Shown here in pieces: positions 14,512 through 29,088 of a stretch of 64,000 bases of DNA (the first letter of the stretch is position 1; each line of letters begins with the position of its first letter). The notes beneath the pieces are model-generated. The model was not told the origin of the DNA. It did no database searches and worked only from the letters and a program-made list of their open reading frames with translations. A program made the translations under genes and the position numbers. Origin of the DNA: Congeria kusceri (Eukaryota; Mollusca; Bivalvia; Myida; Dreissenidae); assembly GCA_027627225.1 (NCBI GenBank), contig CM051025.1, positions 70,530,069-70,594,068 of the forward strand, read 5' to 3'.

Positions 14512-17500
14512 GGTTACAAGATAGAGAGTTTAGTGATATTGTTGTGTATTGGTCAGTACCAGGTTTGACCCCAAAGTGGAGCAGGGTATTGGTTACAATA
14601 TAGAGTGTTCATTGGTATTGTCGTGTCACGGTCAGTACCAGGTTTGACCCCAAAGTGGAGCAGGGTATTAGTTACAATATAGAGAGTTCAGTGGTATTGT
14701 TGTGTCACGGTCAGTAGCAGGTTTGACCCCAAAGTGGAGCAGGGTATTGGTTACAATATAGAGAGTTCAGTGGTATTGTTGTGTCACAGTCGATACCAGG
14801 TTGGACCCCAAAGTGGAGCAGGGTATTGGTTACAATATAGAGAGTTCAGTGGTATTGTTGTGTCACAGTCAATACCAGGTTTGACCCCAAAGTGGAGCAG
14901 GGTATTAGTTACAATATAGATAGTTCAGTGGTATTGTTGTGTCACGGTCAGTACCAGGTTTGACCCCAAAGTTGAGCAGGGTATTGGTTACAATATGGAG
15001 AGTTCAGTGGTATTGTTGTGTTATGGTCAGTAGCAGCTTTGACACAAACGTTGAGCAGGGTATTGGTTACAATAAAGAGAGTTCACTGGCATTGTTGTGT
15101 CACGGTCAGTAGCAGGTTTGACCCCAAATTGGTGCGGGGTATTAGTTACAATATGGAGAGTTCAGTGGTATTGTCGTGTCACGGTCAGTACCAGGTTTGA
15201 CCCCAAAGTGGAGCAGGGTATTGGTTACAATATAGCGAGTTCAGTGGCATTGTTGTGTCACAGTCAGTAGCAGGTTTGACACCAAAGTGGAGCAGGGTAT
15301 TGGTTACAAGAGTTCAGTGGTATTGTTGTGTCACAGTCAGTACCAGGTTTGACCCCAAAGTGGAGCAGGGTATTGGTTACAATATAGAGAGTTCAGTGGT
15401 ATTGTTGTGTCACAGTCTGTACCAGGTTTGACCCCAAAGTGGCGCAGGGTATTGGTTACAATAAAGAGAGTTCAGTGGTATTGTTCTGTCACAGTCAGTA
15501 CCAGGTTTGACCCCAAAGTGGAGCATGGTATTGGTTATAATATAGAGAGTTCAGTGGTATTGTTGTGTCACAGTCAGTTGCAGGTTGACCCCAAAGTGCA
15601 GCAGGGTATTGGTTACAATATAGAGAGTTCAGTGGCATTGTCGTCTCACGGTCCGTAGCAGGTTTGACACCAAAGTGGAGCAGGGTATTGGTTACAATAT
15701 AGAGAGTTCAGTGGCATTGTTGTGTCACGGTCAGTAGCAGGTTTGACACCAAAGTGGAGCAGGGTATTGGTTGCAATATAGAGAGTTCAGTGGTATTGTT
15801 GTGTCACAGTCAGTAGTAGGTTTGACCCCAAAGTGGAGCAGGGTATTGGTTACAATATAGAGTTCTGTGGTATTGTTGTGTCACAGTCACGGTCAGAACC
15901 AAGTTTGACACCAAAGTGGAGCAGGGTATTGGTTACAATATAGAGAGTTCAGTGGTATTGTTGTGTCATAGTCAGTAGCATGTTTGACCCCAAAGTGGAG
16001 CAGGGTATTGGTTACAATATAGAGAGTTCAGTGGTATTGTTGTGTCATGGTCAATTGCAGGTTTGACACCAAAGTGGAGCAGGGTATTGGTTACAATATA
16101 GAGAGTTCAGTGGTATTGTTGTGTCACAGTCAGTACCAGGTTTGACCCCAAAGTGGCTCAGGGTATTGGTTACAATATAGAGAGTTCAGTGGTATTGTTG
16201 TGTCACGGTCAGTACCAGGTTTGACACCAAAGTGGAGCAGGGTATTGGTTACAATATAGAGAGTTCAGTGGTGTTGTTGTGTCACAGTCAGTACCAGGTT
16301 TGACCCCAAAGTGGAGCAGGGTATTGGTTACAATATAGAGAGGTCAGTGATATTGTTGTGTAACGGTCAGTACCAGGTTTGACCCCAAAGTGGAGCAGGG
16401 TATTGGTTACAATATAGAGTGTTCATTGGTATTGTCGTGTCACGGTCAGTACCAGGTTTGACCCCAAAGTGGAGCAGGGTATTAGTTACAATATAGAGAG
16501 TTCAGTGATATTGTTGTGTAACGGTCAATACCTGGTTTGACACCAAAGTGGAGCAGGGTATTGGTTACAATATAGAGATTTCAGTGGTATTGTTGTGTCA
16601 CAGTCAGTACCAGGTTTGACCCCAAAGTGGAGCAGGGTATTGGTTACAATATAGAGAGTTCAGTGATATTGTTGTGTAACGGTCAGTAGCAGGTTTGACC
16701 CCAAAGTGGAGCAGGGTATTGGTTACAATATAGAGAGTTCCGTGATATTATTGTGTAACGGTCAGTACCACGTTTGACACCAAAGTGGAGCAGGGTATTG
16801 GTTACAATATAGAGAGTTCAGTGGTATTGTTGTGTCACAGTCAGTACCAGGTTTGACCTCAAAGTGGCGCGGGGTATTGGTTACAATATAGAGAGTTCAG
16901 TGATATTGTTGTGTAACGGTCAGTACCAGGTTTGACCCCAAAGTGGAGCAGGGTATTGGTTACAATATAGAGAGTTCAGTGGTATTGTGGTGTCACAGTC
17001 AATACCAGGTTGGACCCCAAAGTGGAGCAGGGTATTGGTTACAATATAGAGAGTTCAGTGGTATTGTTGTGTCACAGTCAATACCAGGTTTGACCCCAAA
17101 GTGGAGCAGGGTATTAGTTACAATATAGAGAGTTCAGTGGTATTGTTGTGTCACGGTCAGTACCAGGTTTGACCACAAAGTTGAGCAGGGTATTGGTTAC
17201 AATATAGAGAGTTCAGTGGTATTGTTGTGTTATGGTCAGTAGCAGCTTTGACACCAAAGTTGAGCAGGGTATTGGTTACTATATAGAGAGTTCAGTGGCA
17301 TTGTTGTGTCACGGTCAGTAGCAGGTTTGACCCCAAATTGGTGCAGGGTATTGGTTACAATATGGAGAGTTCAGTGGTATTGTCATGTCACGGTCAGTAC
17401 CAGGTTTGACCCCAAAGTGGAGCAGGGTATTGGTTACAATATAGAGTGTTCAGTGGCATTGTTGTGTCACAGTCAGTAGCAGGTTTGACACCAAAGTGGA

Positions 17501-19632
17501 GCACGGTATTGGTTACAAGAGTTCAGTGGTATTGTTGTGTCACTGTCAGTACCAGGTTTGACCCCAAAGTGGAGCAGGGTATTGGTTACAATATAGAGAG
17601 TTCAGTGGTATTGTTGTGTCACAGTCAGTACCAGGTTTGACCCCAAAGTGGCGCAGGGTATTGGATACAATAAAGATAGTTCAGTGGTATTATTCTGTCA
17701 CAGTCAGTACCAGGTTTGACCCCAAAGTGGAGCAGGGTATTGGTTACAATATAGAGAGTTCAGTGGTATTGTTGTGTCACAGTCAGTTGCAGGTTTGACC
17801 CCAAAGTGCAGCAGGGTATTGGTTACAATATAGAGAGTTCAGTGGTATTGTTGTGTCACAGTCAGTATCAGTTTGACCCCAAAGTGGAGCAGGGTATTGG
17901 TTACAATATAGAGAGTTCAGTGGTATTGTTGTGTCACAGTCAGTACCAGCTTGACCCCAAAGTGGCGCAGGGTATTGGTTACAATATAGAGAGTTCAGTG
18001 ATATTGTTGTGTCACGGTCAGTTGCAGGTTTGACACCAAAGTGGAGCAGGGTATTGGTTACAATAAAGAGAATTCAGTGGTATTGTTGTGTCACAGTCAG
18101 TACCAGGTTTGACCCCAAAGTGGAGCAGGCTATTGGTTACAATATAGAGAGTTCAGTGGTATTGTTGTGTCACAGTCAGTAGCAGGTTTGACCCCAAAGT
18201 GGAGCAGGGAATTGGTTCAATATAGAGAGTTCAGTGATATTGTGGTGTAACAGTCAGTACCAGGTTTGACCCCAAAGTGGAGCAGGGTATTGGTTACAAT
18301 ATAGAGAGTTAAGTGGTATTGTCGTATCACAGTCAGTACCAGGTTTGACCGCAAAGTGGCGCAGGGTATCTGTTACAATAACGAGAGTTCAGTGGTATTG
18401 TTGTGTCACGGTCAGTACCAGGTTTGACCCCAAAGTGGAGCAGGGTATTAGTTACAATATAGAGAGTTCAGTGGTATTGTCGTGTCACGGTCAGTACCAG
18501 GTTTGACCCCAAAGTGGAGCAGGGTATTGGTTACAATATAAAGAGTTCAGTGGTATTGTTGTGTCACGGTCAGTAGCAGGTTTGACCCCAAAGTGGAGCA
18601 GGGTATTAGTTACAATATAGAGAGTTCAGTGATATTGTCGTGTCACGGTCAGTAGCAGGTTTGACCCCAAAGTGGAGCAGGGTATTGGTTACAATATAGA
18701 GAGTTCAGTGATATTGTTGTGTAACAGTCAGTACCAGGTTTGACCCCAAAGTGGAGCAGGGTATTGGTTACAATATAGAGTTCAGTGATATTGTTGTGTC
18801 ACGGTCAGTAGCAGGTTTGACCCCAAAGTGGAGCAGGGTATTGGTTACAATATAGAGAGTTCAGTGGTATTGTCGTGTCACAGTCAGTACCAGGTTTGAC
18901 CCCAAAGTGGAGCAGGGTATTGGTTACAATATACAGAGTTCAGTGATATTGTTGTGTAACGGTCAGTACCAGGTTTGACCCCAAAGTTGAGCAGGGTATT
19001 GGTTACAAGATAGAGAGTTCAGTGGTATTGTCGTGTCACTGTCAGTACCTGGTTTGACCCCAAAGTGAAGCAGGGTATTAGTTACAATATAGAGAGTTCA
19101 GTGGTATTGTTGTGTCACGGTCAGTACCATGTTTGACCCCAAAGTGGTGCAGAGTATTGGTTACAATATAGAGAGTTCAGTGGTATTGTTGTGTCACGGT
19201 CAGTACCAGGTCTGACCCCAAAGTGGCGCAGGGTATTGGTTACAATATAGAGAGTTAAGTGATATTGTTGTGTCACGGTCAGTAGCAGGTTTGACACCAA
19301 AGTGGAGCAGGGTATTGGTTACAATATAGAGAGTTCAGTGGTATTGTTGTGTCACGGTCAGTAGCAGGTTTGACACCAAAGTGGAGCAGGGCATTGGTTA
19401 CAATATAGAGAGTTCTGTGGTATTGTTGTGTCACGGTCAGTAGCAGGCTTGACACCAAAGTGGAGCAGGGTATTAGTTACAATATAGAGAGTTCAGTGAT
19501 ATTGTTGTGTCACGGTCAGTAGCAGGTTTGACCCCAAAGTGGAGCAGGGTATTAGTTACAATATAGAGAGTTCAGTGGTATTGTTGTGTCACGGTCAGTA
19601 GCAGGTTTGACCCCAAAGTTGAGCAGGGTATT
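14512..19632 (+). repeat. Higher-order repeat block 4 (5,121 bp)
   Basis: A near copy of block 3. It is longer because of two extra monomers around 17,130-17,290 (variants GACCACAAAGTTGAGCAGG and GACACCAAAGTTGAGCAGG), which block 3 lacks at the equivalent place near 12,165. Confidence 0.8.
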
Positions 19633-22600
19633 GGTTACAAGATAGAGAGTTTAGTGATATTGTTGTGTATTGGTCAGTACCAGGTTTGACCCCAAAGTGG
19701 AGCAGGGTATTGGTTACAATATAGAGTGTTCATTGGTATTGTCGTGTCACGGTCAGTACCAGGTTTGACCCCAAAGTGGAGCAGGGTATTAGTTACAATA
19801 TAGAGAGTTCAGTGGTATTGTTGTGTCACGGTCAGTAGCAGGTTTGACCCCAAAGTGGAGCAGGGTATTGGTTACAATATAGAGAGTTCAGTGGTATTGT
19901 TGTGTCACAGTCGATACCAGGTTGGACCCCAAAGTGGAGCAGGGTATTGGTTACAATATAGAGAGTTCAGTGGTATTGTTGTGTCACAGTCTGTACCAGG
20001 TTTGACCCCAAAGTGGCGCAGGGTATTGGTTACAATAAAGAGAGTTCAGTGGTATTGTTCTGTCACAGTCAGTACCAGGTTTGACCCCAAAGTGGAGCAT
20101 GGTATTGGTTATAATATAGAGAGTTCAGTGGTATTGTTGTGTCACAGTCAGTTGCAGGTTGACCCCAAAGTGCAGCAGGGTATTGGTTACAATATAGAGA
20201 GTTCAGTGGCATTGTCGTCTCACGGTCCGTAGCAGGTTTGACACCAAAGTGGAGCAGGGTATTGGTTACAATATAGAGAGTTCAGTGGCATTGTTGTGTC
20301 ACGGTCAGTAGCAGGTTTGACACCAAAGTGGAGCAGGGTATTGGTTGCAATATAGAGAGTTCAGTGGTATTGTTGTGTCACAGTCAGTAGTAGGTTTGAC
20401 CCCAAAGTGGAGCAGGGTATTGGTTACAATATAGAGTTCTGTGGTATTGTTGTGTCACAGTCACGGTCAGAACCAAGTTTGACACCAAAGTGGAGCAGGG
20501 TATTGGTTACAATATAGAGAGTTCAGTGGTATTGTTGTGTCATAGTCAGTAGCAGGTTTGACCCCAAAGTGGAGCAGGGTATTGGTTACAATATAGAGAG
20601 TTCAGTGGTATTGTTGTGTCATGGTCAATTGCAGGTTTGACACCAAAGTGGAGCAGGGTATTGGTTACAATATAGAGAGTTCAGTGGTATTGTTGTGTCA
20701 CAGTCAGTACCAGGTTTGACCCCAAAGTGGCTCAGGGTATTGGTTACAATATAGAGAGTTCAGTGGTATTGTTGTGTCACGGTCAGTACCAGGTTTGACA
20801 CCAAAGTGGCGCAGGGTATTGGTTACAATAAAGAGAGTTCAGTGGTATTGTTCTGTCACAGTCAGTACCAGGTTTGACCCCAAAGTGGAGCATGGTATTG
20901 GTTATAATATAGAGAGTTCAGTGGTATTGTTGTGTCACAGTCAGTTGCAGGTTGACCCCAAAGTGCAGCAGGGTATTGGTTACAATATATAGAGTTCAGT
21001 GGCATTGTCGTCTCACGGTCCGTAGCAGGTTTGACACCAAAGTGGAGCAGGGTATTGGTTACAATATAGAGAGTTCAGTGGCATTGTTGTGTCACGGTCA
21101 GTAGCAGGTTTGACACCAAAGTGGAGCAGGGTATTGGTTGCAATATAGAGAGTTCAGTGGTATTGTTGTGTCACAGTCAGTAGTAGGTTTGACCCCAAAG
21201 TGGAGCAGGGTATTGGTTACAATATAGAGTTCTGTGGTATTGTTGTGTCACAGTCACGGTCAGAACCAAGTTTGACACCAAAGTGGAGCAGGGTATTGGT
21301 TACAATATAGAGAGTTCAGTGGTATTGTTGTGTCATAGTCAGTAGCAGGTTTGACCCCAAAGTGGAGCAGGGTATTGGTTACAATATAGAGAGTTCAGTG
21401 GTATTGTTGTGTCATGGTCAATTGCAGGTTTGACACCAAAGTGGAGCAGGGTATTGGTTACAATATAGAGAGTTCAGTGGTATTGTTGTGTCACAGTCAG
21501 TACCAGGTTTGACCCCAAAGTGGCTCAGGGTATTGGTTACAATATAGAGAGTTCAGTGGTATTGTTGTGTCACGGTCAGTACCAGGTTTGACACCAAAGT
21601 GGAGCAGGGTATTGGTTACAATATAGAGAGTTCAGTGGTGTTGTTGTGTCACAGTCAGTACCAGGTTTGACCCCAAAGTGGAGCAGGGTATTGGTTACAA
21701 TATAGAGAGTTCAGTGATATTGTTGTGTAACGGTCAGTACCAGGTTTGACCCCAAAGTGGAGCAGGGTATTGGTTACAATATAGAGTGTTCATTGGTATT
21801 GTCGTGTCACGGTCAGTACCAGGTTTGACCCCAAAGTGGAGCAGGGTATTAGTTACAATATAGAGAGTTCAGTGATATTGTTGTGTAACGGTCAATACCT
21901 GGTTTGACACCAAAGTGGAGCAGGGTATTGGTTACAATATAGAGATTTCAGTGGTATTGTTGTGTCACAGTCAGTACCAGGTTTGACCCCAAAGTGGAGC
22001 AGGGTATTGGTTACAATATAGAGAGTTCAGTGATATTGTTGTGTAACGGTCAGTAGCAGGTTTGACCCCAAAGTGGAGCAGGGTATTGGTTACAATATAG
22101 AGAGTTCCGTGATATTATTGTGTAACGGTCAGTACCACGTTTGACACCAAAGTGGAGCAGGGTATTGGTTACAATATAGAGAGTTCAGTGGTATTGTTGT
22201 GTCACAGTCAGTACCAGGTTTGACCTCAAAGTGGCGCGGGGTATTGGTTACAATATAGAGAGTTCAGTGATATTGTTGTGTAACGGTCAGTACCAGGTTT
22301 GACCCCAAAGTGGAGCAGGGTATTGGTTACAATATAGAGAGTTCAGTGGTATTGTGGTGTCACAGTCAATACCAGGTTGGACCCCAAAGTGGAGCAGGGT
22401 ATTGGTTACAATATAGAGAGTTCAGTGGCATTGTTGTGTCACAGTCAGTAGCAGGTTTGACACCAAAGTGGAGCAGGGTATTGGTTACAAGAGTTCAGTG
22501 GTATTGTTGTGTCACAGTCAGTACCAGGTTTGACCCCAAAGTGGAGCAGGGTATTGGTTACAATATAGAGAGTTCAGTGGTATTGTTGTGTCACAGTCTG

Positions 22601-25600
22601 TACCAGGTTTGACCCCAAAGTGGCGCAGGGTATTGGTTACAATAAAGAGAGTTCAGTGGTATTGTTCTGTCACAGTCAGTACCAGGTTTGACCCCAAAGT
22701 GGAGCATGGTATTGGTTATAATATAGAGAGTTCAGTGGTATTGTTGTGTCACAGTCAGTTGCAGGTTGACCCCAAAGTGCAGCAGGGTATTGGTTACAAT
22801 ATAGAGAGTTCAGTGGCATTGTCGTCTCACTGTCCGTAGCAGGTTTGACACCAAAGTGGAGCAGGGTATTGGTTACAATATAGAGAGTTCAGTGGCATTG
22901 TTGTGTCACGGTCAGTAGCAGGTTTGACACCAAAGTGGAGCAGGGTATTGGTTGCAATATAGAGAGTTCAGTGGTATTGTTGTGTCATAGTCAGTAGCAG
23001 GTTTGACCCCAAAGTGGAGCAGGGTATTGGTTACAATATAGAGAGTTCAGTGGTATTGTTGTGTCATAGTCAGTAGCAGGTTTGACCCCAAAGTGGAGCA
23101 GGGTATTGGTTACAATATAGAGAGTTCAGTGGTATTGTTGTGTCATGGTCAATTGCAGGTTTGACACCAAAGTGGAGCAGGGTATTGGTTACAATATAGA
23201 GAGTTCAGTGGTATTGTTGTGTCACAGTCAGTACCAGGTTTGACCCCAAAGTGGCTCAGGGTATTGGTTACAATATAGAGAGTTCAGTGGTATTGTTGTG
23301 TCACGGTCAGTACCAGGTTTGACACCAAAGTGGAGCAGGGTATTGGTTACAATATAGAGAGTTCAGTGGCATTGTTGTGTCACAGTCAGTAGCAGGTTTG
23401 ACACCAAAGTGGAGCAGGGTATTGGTTACAAGAGTTCAGTGGTATTGTTGTGTCACAGTCAGTACCAGGTTTGACCCCAAAGTGGAGCAGGGTATTGGTT
23501 ACAATATAGAGAGTTCAGTGGTATTGTTGTGTCACAGTCTGTACCAGGTTTGACCCCAAAGTGGCGCAGGGTATTGGTTACAATAAAGAGAGTTCAGTGG
23601 TATTGTTCTGTCACAGTCAGTACCAGGTTTGACCCCAAAGTGGAGCATGGTATTGGTTATAATATAGAGAGTTCAGTGGTATTGTTGTGTCACAGTCAGT
23701 TGCAGGTTGACCCCAAAGTGCAGCAGGGTATTGGTTACAATATAGAGAGTTCAGTGGCATTGTCGTCTCACGGTCCGTAGCAGGTTTGACACCAAAGTGG
23801 AGCAGGGTATTGGTTACAATATAGAGAGTTCAGTGGCATTGTTGTGTCACGGTCAGTAGCAGGTTTGACACCAAAGTGGAGCAGGGTATTGGTTGCAATA
23901 TAGAGAGTTCAGTGGTATTGTTGTGTCACAGTCAGTAGTAGGTTTGACCCCAAAGTGGAGCAGGGTATTGGTTACAATATAGAGTTCTGTGGTATTGTTG
24001 TGTCACAGTCACGGTCAGAACCAAGTTTGACACCAAAGTGGAGCAGGGTATTGGTTACAATATAGAGAGTTCAGTGGTATTGTTGTGTCATAGTCAGTAG
24101 CAGGTTTGACCCCAAAGTGGAGCAGGGTATTGGTTACAATATAGAGAGTTCAGTGGTATTGTTGTGTCATGGTCAATTGCAGGTTTGACACCAAAGTGGA
24201 GCAGGGTATTGGTTACAATATAGAGAGTTCAGTGGTATTGTTGTGTCACAGTCAGTACCAGGTTTGACCCCAAAGTGGCTCAGGGTATTGGTTACAATAT
24301 AGAGAGTTCAGTGGTATTGTTGTGTCACGGTCAGTACCAGGTTTGACACCAAAGTGGAGCAGGGTATTGGTTACAATATGGAGAGTTCAGTGGTGTTGTT
24401 GTGTCACAGTCAGTACCAGGTTTGACCCCAAAGTGGAGCAGGGTATTGGTTACAATATAGAGAGTTCAGTGATATTGTTGTGTAACGGTCAGTACCAGGT
24501 TTGACCCCAAAGTGGAGCAGGGTATTGGTTACAATATAGAGTGTTCATTGGTATTGTCGTGTCACGGTCAGTACCAGGTTTGACCCCAAAGTGGAGCAGG
24601 GTATTAGTTACAATATAGAGAGTTCAGTGATATTGTTGTGTAACGGTCAATACCTGGTTTGACACCAAAGTGGAGCAGGGTATTGGTTACAATATAGAGA
24701 TTTCAGTGGTATTGTTGTGTCACAGTCAGTACCAGGTTTGACCCCAAAGTGGAGCAGGGTATTGGTTACAATATAGAGAGTTCAGTGATATTGTTGTGTA
24801 ACGGTCAGTAGCAGGTTTGACCCCAAAGTGGAGCAGGGTATTGGTTACAATATAGAGAGTTCCGTGATATTATTGTGTAACGGTCAGTACCACGTTTGAC
24901 ACCAAAGTGGAGCAGGGTATTGGTTACAATATAGAGAGTTCAGTGGTATTGTTGTGTCACAGTCAGTACCAGGTTTGACCTCAAAGTGGCGCGGGGTATT
25001 GGTTACAATATAGAGAGTTCAGTGATATTGTTGTGTAACGGTCAGTACCAGGTTTGACCCCAAAGTGGAGCAGGGTATTGGTTACAATATAGAGAGTTCA
25101 GTGGTATTGTGGTGTCACAGTCAATACCAGGTTGGACCCCAAAGTGGAGCAGGGTATTGGTTACAATATAGAGAGTTCAGTGGTATTGTTGTGTCACAGT
25201 CAATACCAGGTTTGACCCCAAAGTGGAGCAGGGTATTAGTTACAATATAGAGAGTTCAGTGGTATTGTTGTGTCACGGTCAGTACCAGGTTTGACCACAA
25301 AGTTGAGCAGGGTATTGGTTACAATATAGAGAGTTCAGTGGTATTGTTGTGTTATGGTCAGTAGCAGCTTTGACACCAAAGTTGAGCAGGGTATTGGTTA
25401 CTATATAGAGAGTTCAGTGGCATTGTTGTGTCACGGTCAGTAGCAGGTTTGACCCCAAATTGGTGCAGGGTATTGGTTACAATATGGAGAGTTCAGTGGT
25501 ATTGTCATGTCACGGTCAGTACCAGGTTTGACCCCAAAGTGGAGCAGGGTATTGGTTACAATATAGAGTGTTCAGTGGCATTGTTGTGTCACAGTCAGTA

Positions 25601-28600
25601 GCAGGTTTGACACCAAAGTGGAGCACGGTATTGGTTACAAGAGTTCAGTGGTATTGTTGTGTCACTGTCAGTACCAGGTTTGACCCCAAAGTGGAGCAGG
25701 GTATTGGTTACAATATAGAGAGTTCAGTGGTATTGTTGTGTCACAGTCAGTACCAGGTTTGACCCCAAAGTGGCGCAGGGTATTGGATACAATAAAGATA
25801 GTTCAGTGGTATTGTTCTGTCACAGTCAGTACCAGGTTTGACCCCAAAGTGGAGCAGGGTATTGGTTACAATATAGAGAGTTCAGTGGTATTGTTGTGTC
25901 ACAGTCAGTTGCAGGTTTGACCCCAAAGTGCAGCAGGGTATTGGTTACAATATAGAGAGTTCAGTGGTATTGTTGTGTCACAGTCAGTATCAGTTTGACC
26001 CCAAAGTGGAGCAGGGTATTGGTTACAATATAGAGAGTTCAGTGGTATTGTTGTGTCACAGTCAGTACCAGCTTGACCCCAAAGTGGCGCAGGGTATTGG
26101 TTACAATATAGAGAGTTCAGTGATATTGTTGTGTCACGGTCAGTTGCAGGTTTGACACCAAAGTGGAGCAGGGTATTGGTTACAATAAAGAGAATTCAGT
26201 GGTATTGTTGTGTCACAGTCAGTACCAGGTTTGACCCCAAAGTGGAGCAGGCTATTGGTTACAATATAGAGAGTTCAGTGGTATTGTTGTGTCACAGTCA
26301 GTAGCAGGTTTGACCCCAAAGTGGAGCAGGGAATTGGTTCAATATAGAGAGTTCAGTGATATTGTGGTGTAACGGTCAGTACCAGGTTTGACCCCAAAGT
26401 GGAGCAGGGTATTGGTTACAATATAGAGAGTTCAGTGGTATTGTGGTGTCACAGTCAATACCAGGTTGGACCCCAAAGTGGAGCAGGGTATTGGTTACAA
26501 TATAGAGAGTTCAGTGGTATTGTTGTGTCACAGTCAATACCAGGTTTGACCCCAAAGTGGAGCAGGGTATTAGTTACAATATAGAGAGTTCAGTGGTATT
26601 GTTGTGTCACGGTCAGTACCAGGTTTGACCACAAAGTTGAGCAGGGTATTGGTTACAATATAGAGAGTTCAGTGGTATTGTTGTGTTATGGTCAGTAGCA
26701 GCTTTGACACCAAAGTTGAGCAGGGTATTGGTTACTATATAGAGAGTTCAGTGGCATTGTTGTGTCACGGTCAGTAGCAGGTTTGACCCCAAATTGGTGC
26801 AGGGTATTGGTTACAATATGGAGAGTTCAGTGGTATTGTCATGTCACGGTCAGTACCAGGTTTGACCCCAAAGTGGAGCAGGGTATTGGTTACAATATAG
26901 AGTGTTCAGTGGCATTGTTGTGTCACAGTCAGTAGCAGGTTTGACACCAAAGTGGAGCACGGTATTGGTTACAAGAGTTCAGTGGTATTGTTGTGTCACT
27001 GTCAGTACCAGGTTTGACCCCAAAGTGGAGCAGGGTATTGGTTACAATATAGAGAGTTCAGTGGTATTGTTGTGTCACAGTCAGTACCAGGTTTGACCCC
27101 AAAGTGGCGCAGGGTATTGGATACAATAAAGATAGTTCAGTGGTATTGTTCTATCACAGTCAGTACCAGGTTTGACCCCAAAGTGGAGCAGGGTATTGGT
27201 TACAATATAGAGAGTTCAGTGGTATTGTTGTGTCACAGTCAGTTGCAGGTTTGACCCCAAAGTGCAGCAGGGTATTGGTTACAATATAGAGAGTTCAGTG
27301 GTATTGTTGTGTCACAGTCAGTATCAGTTTGACCCCAAAGTGGAGCAGGGTATTGGTTACAATATAGAGAGTTCAGTGGTATTGTTGTGTCACAGTCAGT
27401 ACCAGCTTGACCCCAAAGTGGCGCAGGGTATTGGTTACAATATAGAGAGTTCAGTGATATTGTTGTGTCACGGTCAGTTGCAGGTTTGACACCAAAGTGG
27501 AGCAGGGTATTGGTTACAATAAAGAGAATTCAGTGGTATTGTTGTGTCACAGTCAGTACCAGGTTTGACCCCAAAGTGGAGCAGGCTATTGGTTACAATA
27601 TAGAGAGTTCAGTGGTATTGTTGTGTCACAGTCAGTAGCAGGTTTGACCCCAAAGTGGAGCAGGGAATTGGTTCAATATAGAGAGTTCAGTGATATTGTG
27701 GTGTAACAGTCAGTACCAGGTTTGACCCCAAAGTGGAGCAGGGTATTGGTTACAATATAGAGAGTTAAGTGGTATTGTCGTATCACAGTCAGTACCAGGT
27801 TTGACCGCAAAGTGGCGCAGGGTATCGGTTACAATAACGAGAGTTCAGTGGTATTGTTGTGTCACGGTCAGTACCAGGTTTGACCCCAAAGTGGAGCAGG
27901 GTATTAGTTACAATATAGAGAGTTCAGTGGTATTGTCGTGTCACGGTCAGTACCAGGTTTGACCCCAAAGTGGAGCAGGGTATTGGTTACAATATAAAGA
28001 GTTCAGTGGTATTGTTGTGTCACGGTCAGTAGCAGGTTTGACCCCAAAGTGGAGCAGGGTATTAGTTACAATATAGAGAGTTCAGTGATATTGTCGTGTC
28101 ACGGTCAGTAGCAGGTTTGACCCCAAAGTGGAGCAGGGTATTGGTTACAATATAGAGAGTTCAGTGATATTGTTGTGTAACAGTCAGTACCAGGTTTGAC
28201 CCCAAAGTGGAGCAGGGTATTGGTTACAATATAGAGTTCAGTGATATTGTTGTGTCACGGTCAGTAGCAGGTTTGACCCCAAAGTGGAGCAGGGTATTGG
28301 TTACAATATAGAGAGTTCAGTGGTATTGTCGTGTCACAGTCAGTACCAGGTTTGACCCCAAAGTGGAGCAGGGTATTGGTTACAATATACAGAGTTCAGT
28401 GATATTGTTGTGTAACGGTCAGTACCAGGTTTGACCCCAAAGTTGAGCAGGGTATTGGTTACAATATAGAGAGTTCAGTGGTATTGTCGTGTCACTGTCA
28501 GTACCTGGTTTGACCCCAAAGTGAAGCAGGGTATTAGTTACAATATAGAGAGTTCAGTGGTATTGTTGTGTCACGGTCAGTACCATGTTTGACCCCAAAG

Positions 28601-29088
28601 TGGAGCAGAGTATTGGTTACAATATAGAGAGTTCAGTGGTATTGTTGTGTCACGGTCAGTACCAGGTCTGACCCCAAAGTGGCGCAGGGTATTGGTTACA
28701 ATATAGAGAGTTCAGTGATATTGTTGTGTCACGGTCAGTAGCAGGTTTGACACCAAAGTGGAGCAGGGTATTGGTTACAATATAGAGAGTTCAGTGGTAT
28801 TGTTGTGTCACGGTCAGTAGCAGGTTTGACACCAAAGTGGAGCAGGGCATTGGTTACAATATAGAGAGTTCTGTGGTATTGTTGTGTCACGGTCAGTAGC
28901 AGGCTTGACACCAAAGTGGAGCAGGGTATTAGTTACAATATAGAGAGTTCAGTGATATTGTTGTGTCACGGTCAGTAGCAGGTTTGACCCCAAAGTGGAG
29001 CAGGGTATTAGTTACAATATAGAGAGTTCAGTGGTATTGTTGTGTCACGGTCAGTAGCAGGTTTGACCCCAAAGTTGAGCAGGGTATT
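19633..29088 (+). repeat. Higher-order repeat block 5, rearranged (9,456 bp)
   Basis: Almost twice the usual unit because of internal duplications. The GTCACAGTCACGGTCAGAACC-type monomer recurs near 20,440 and 21,235 (795 bp apart) and again near 23,990. The CACAGTCTGTACCAGG segment recurs near 22,588 and 23,529 (941 bp). The segment beginning 25,065 is repeated from 26,399 (1,334 bp). This is the least regular part of the array. Confidence 0.75.
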
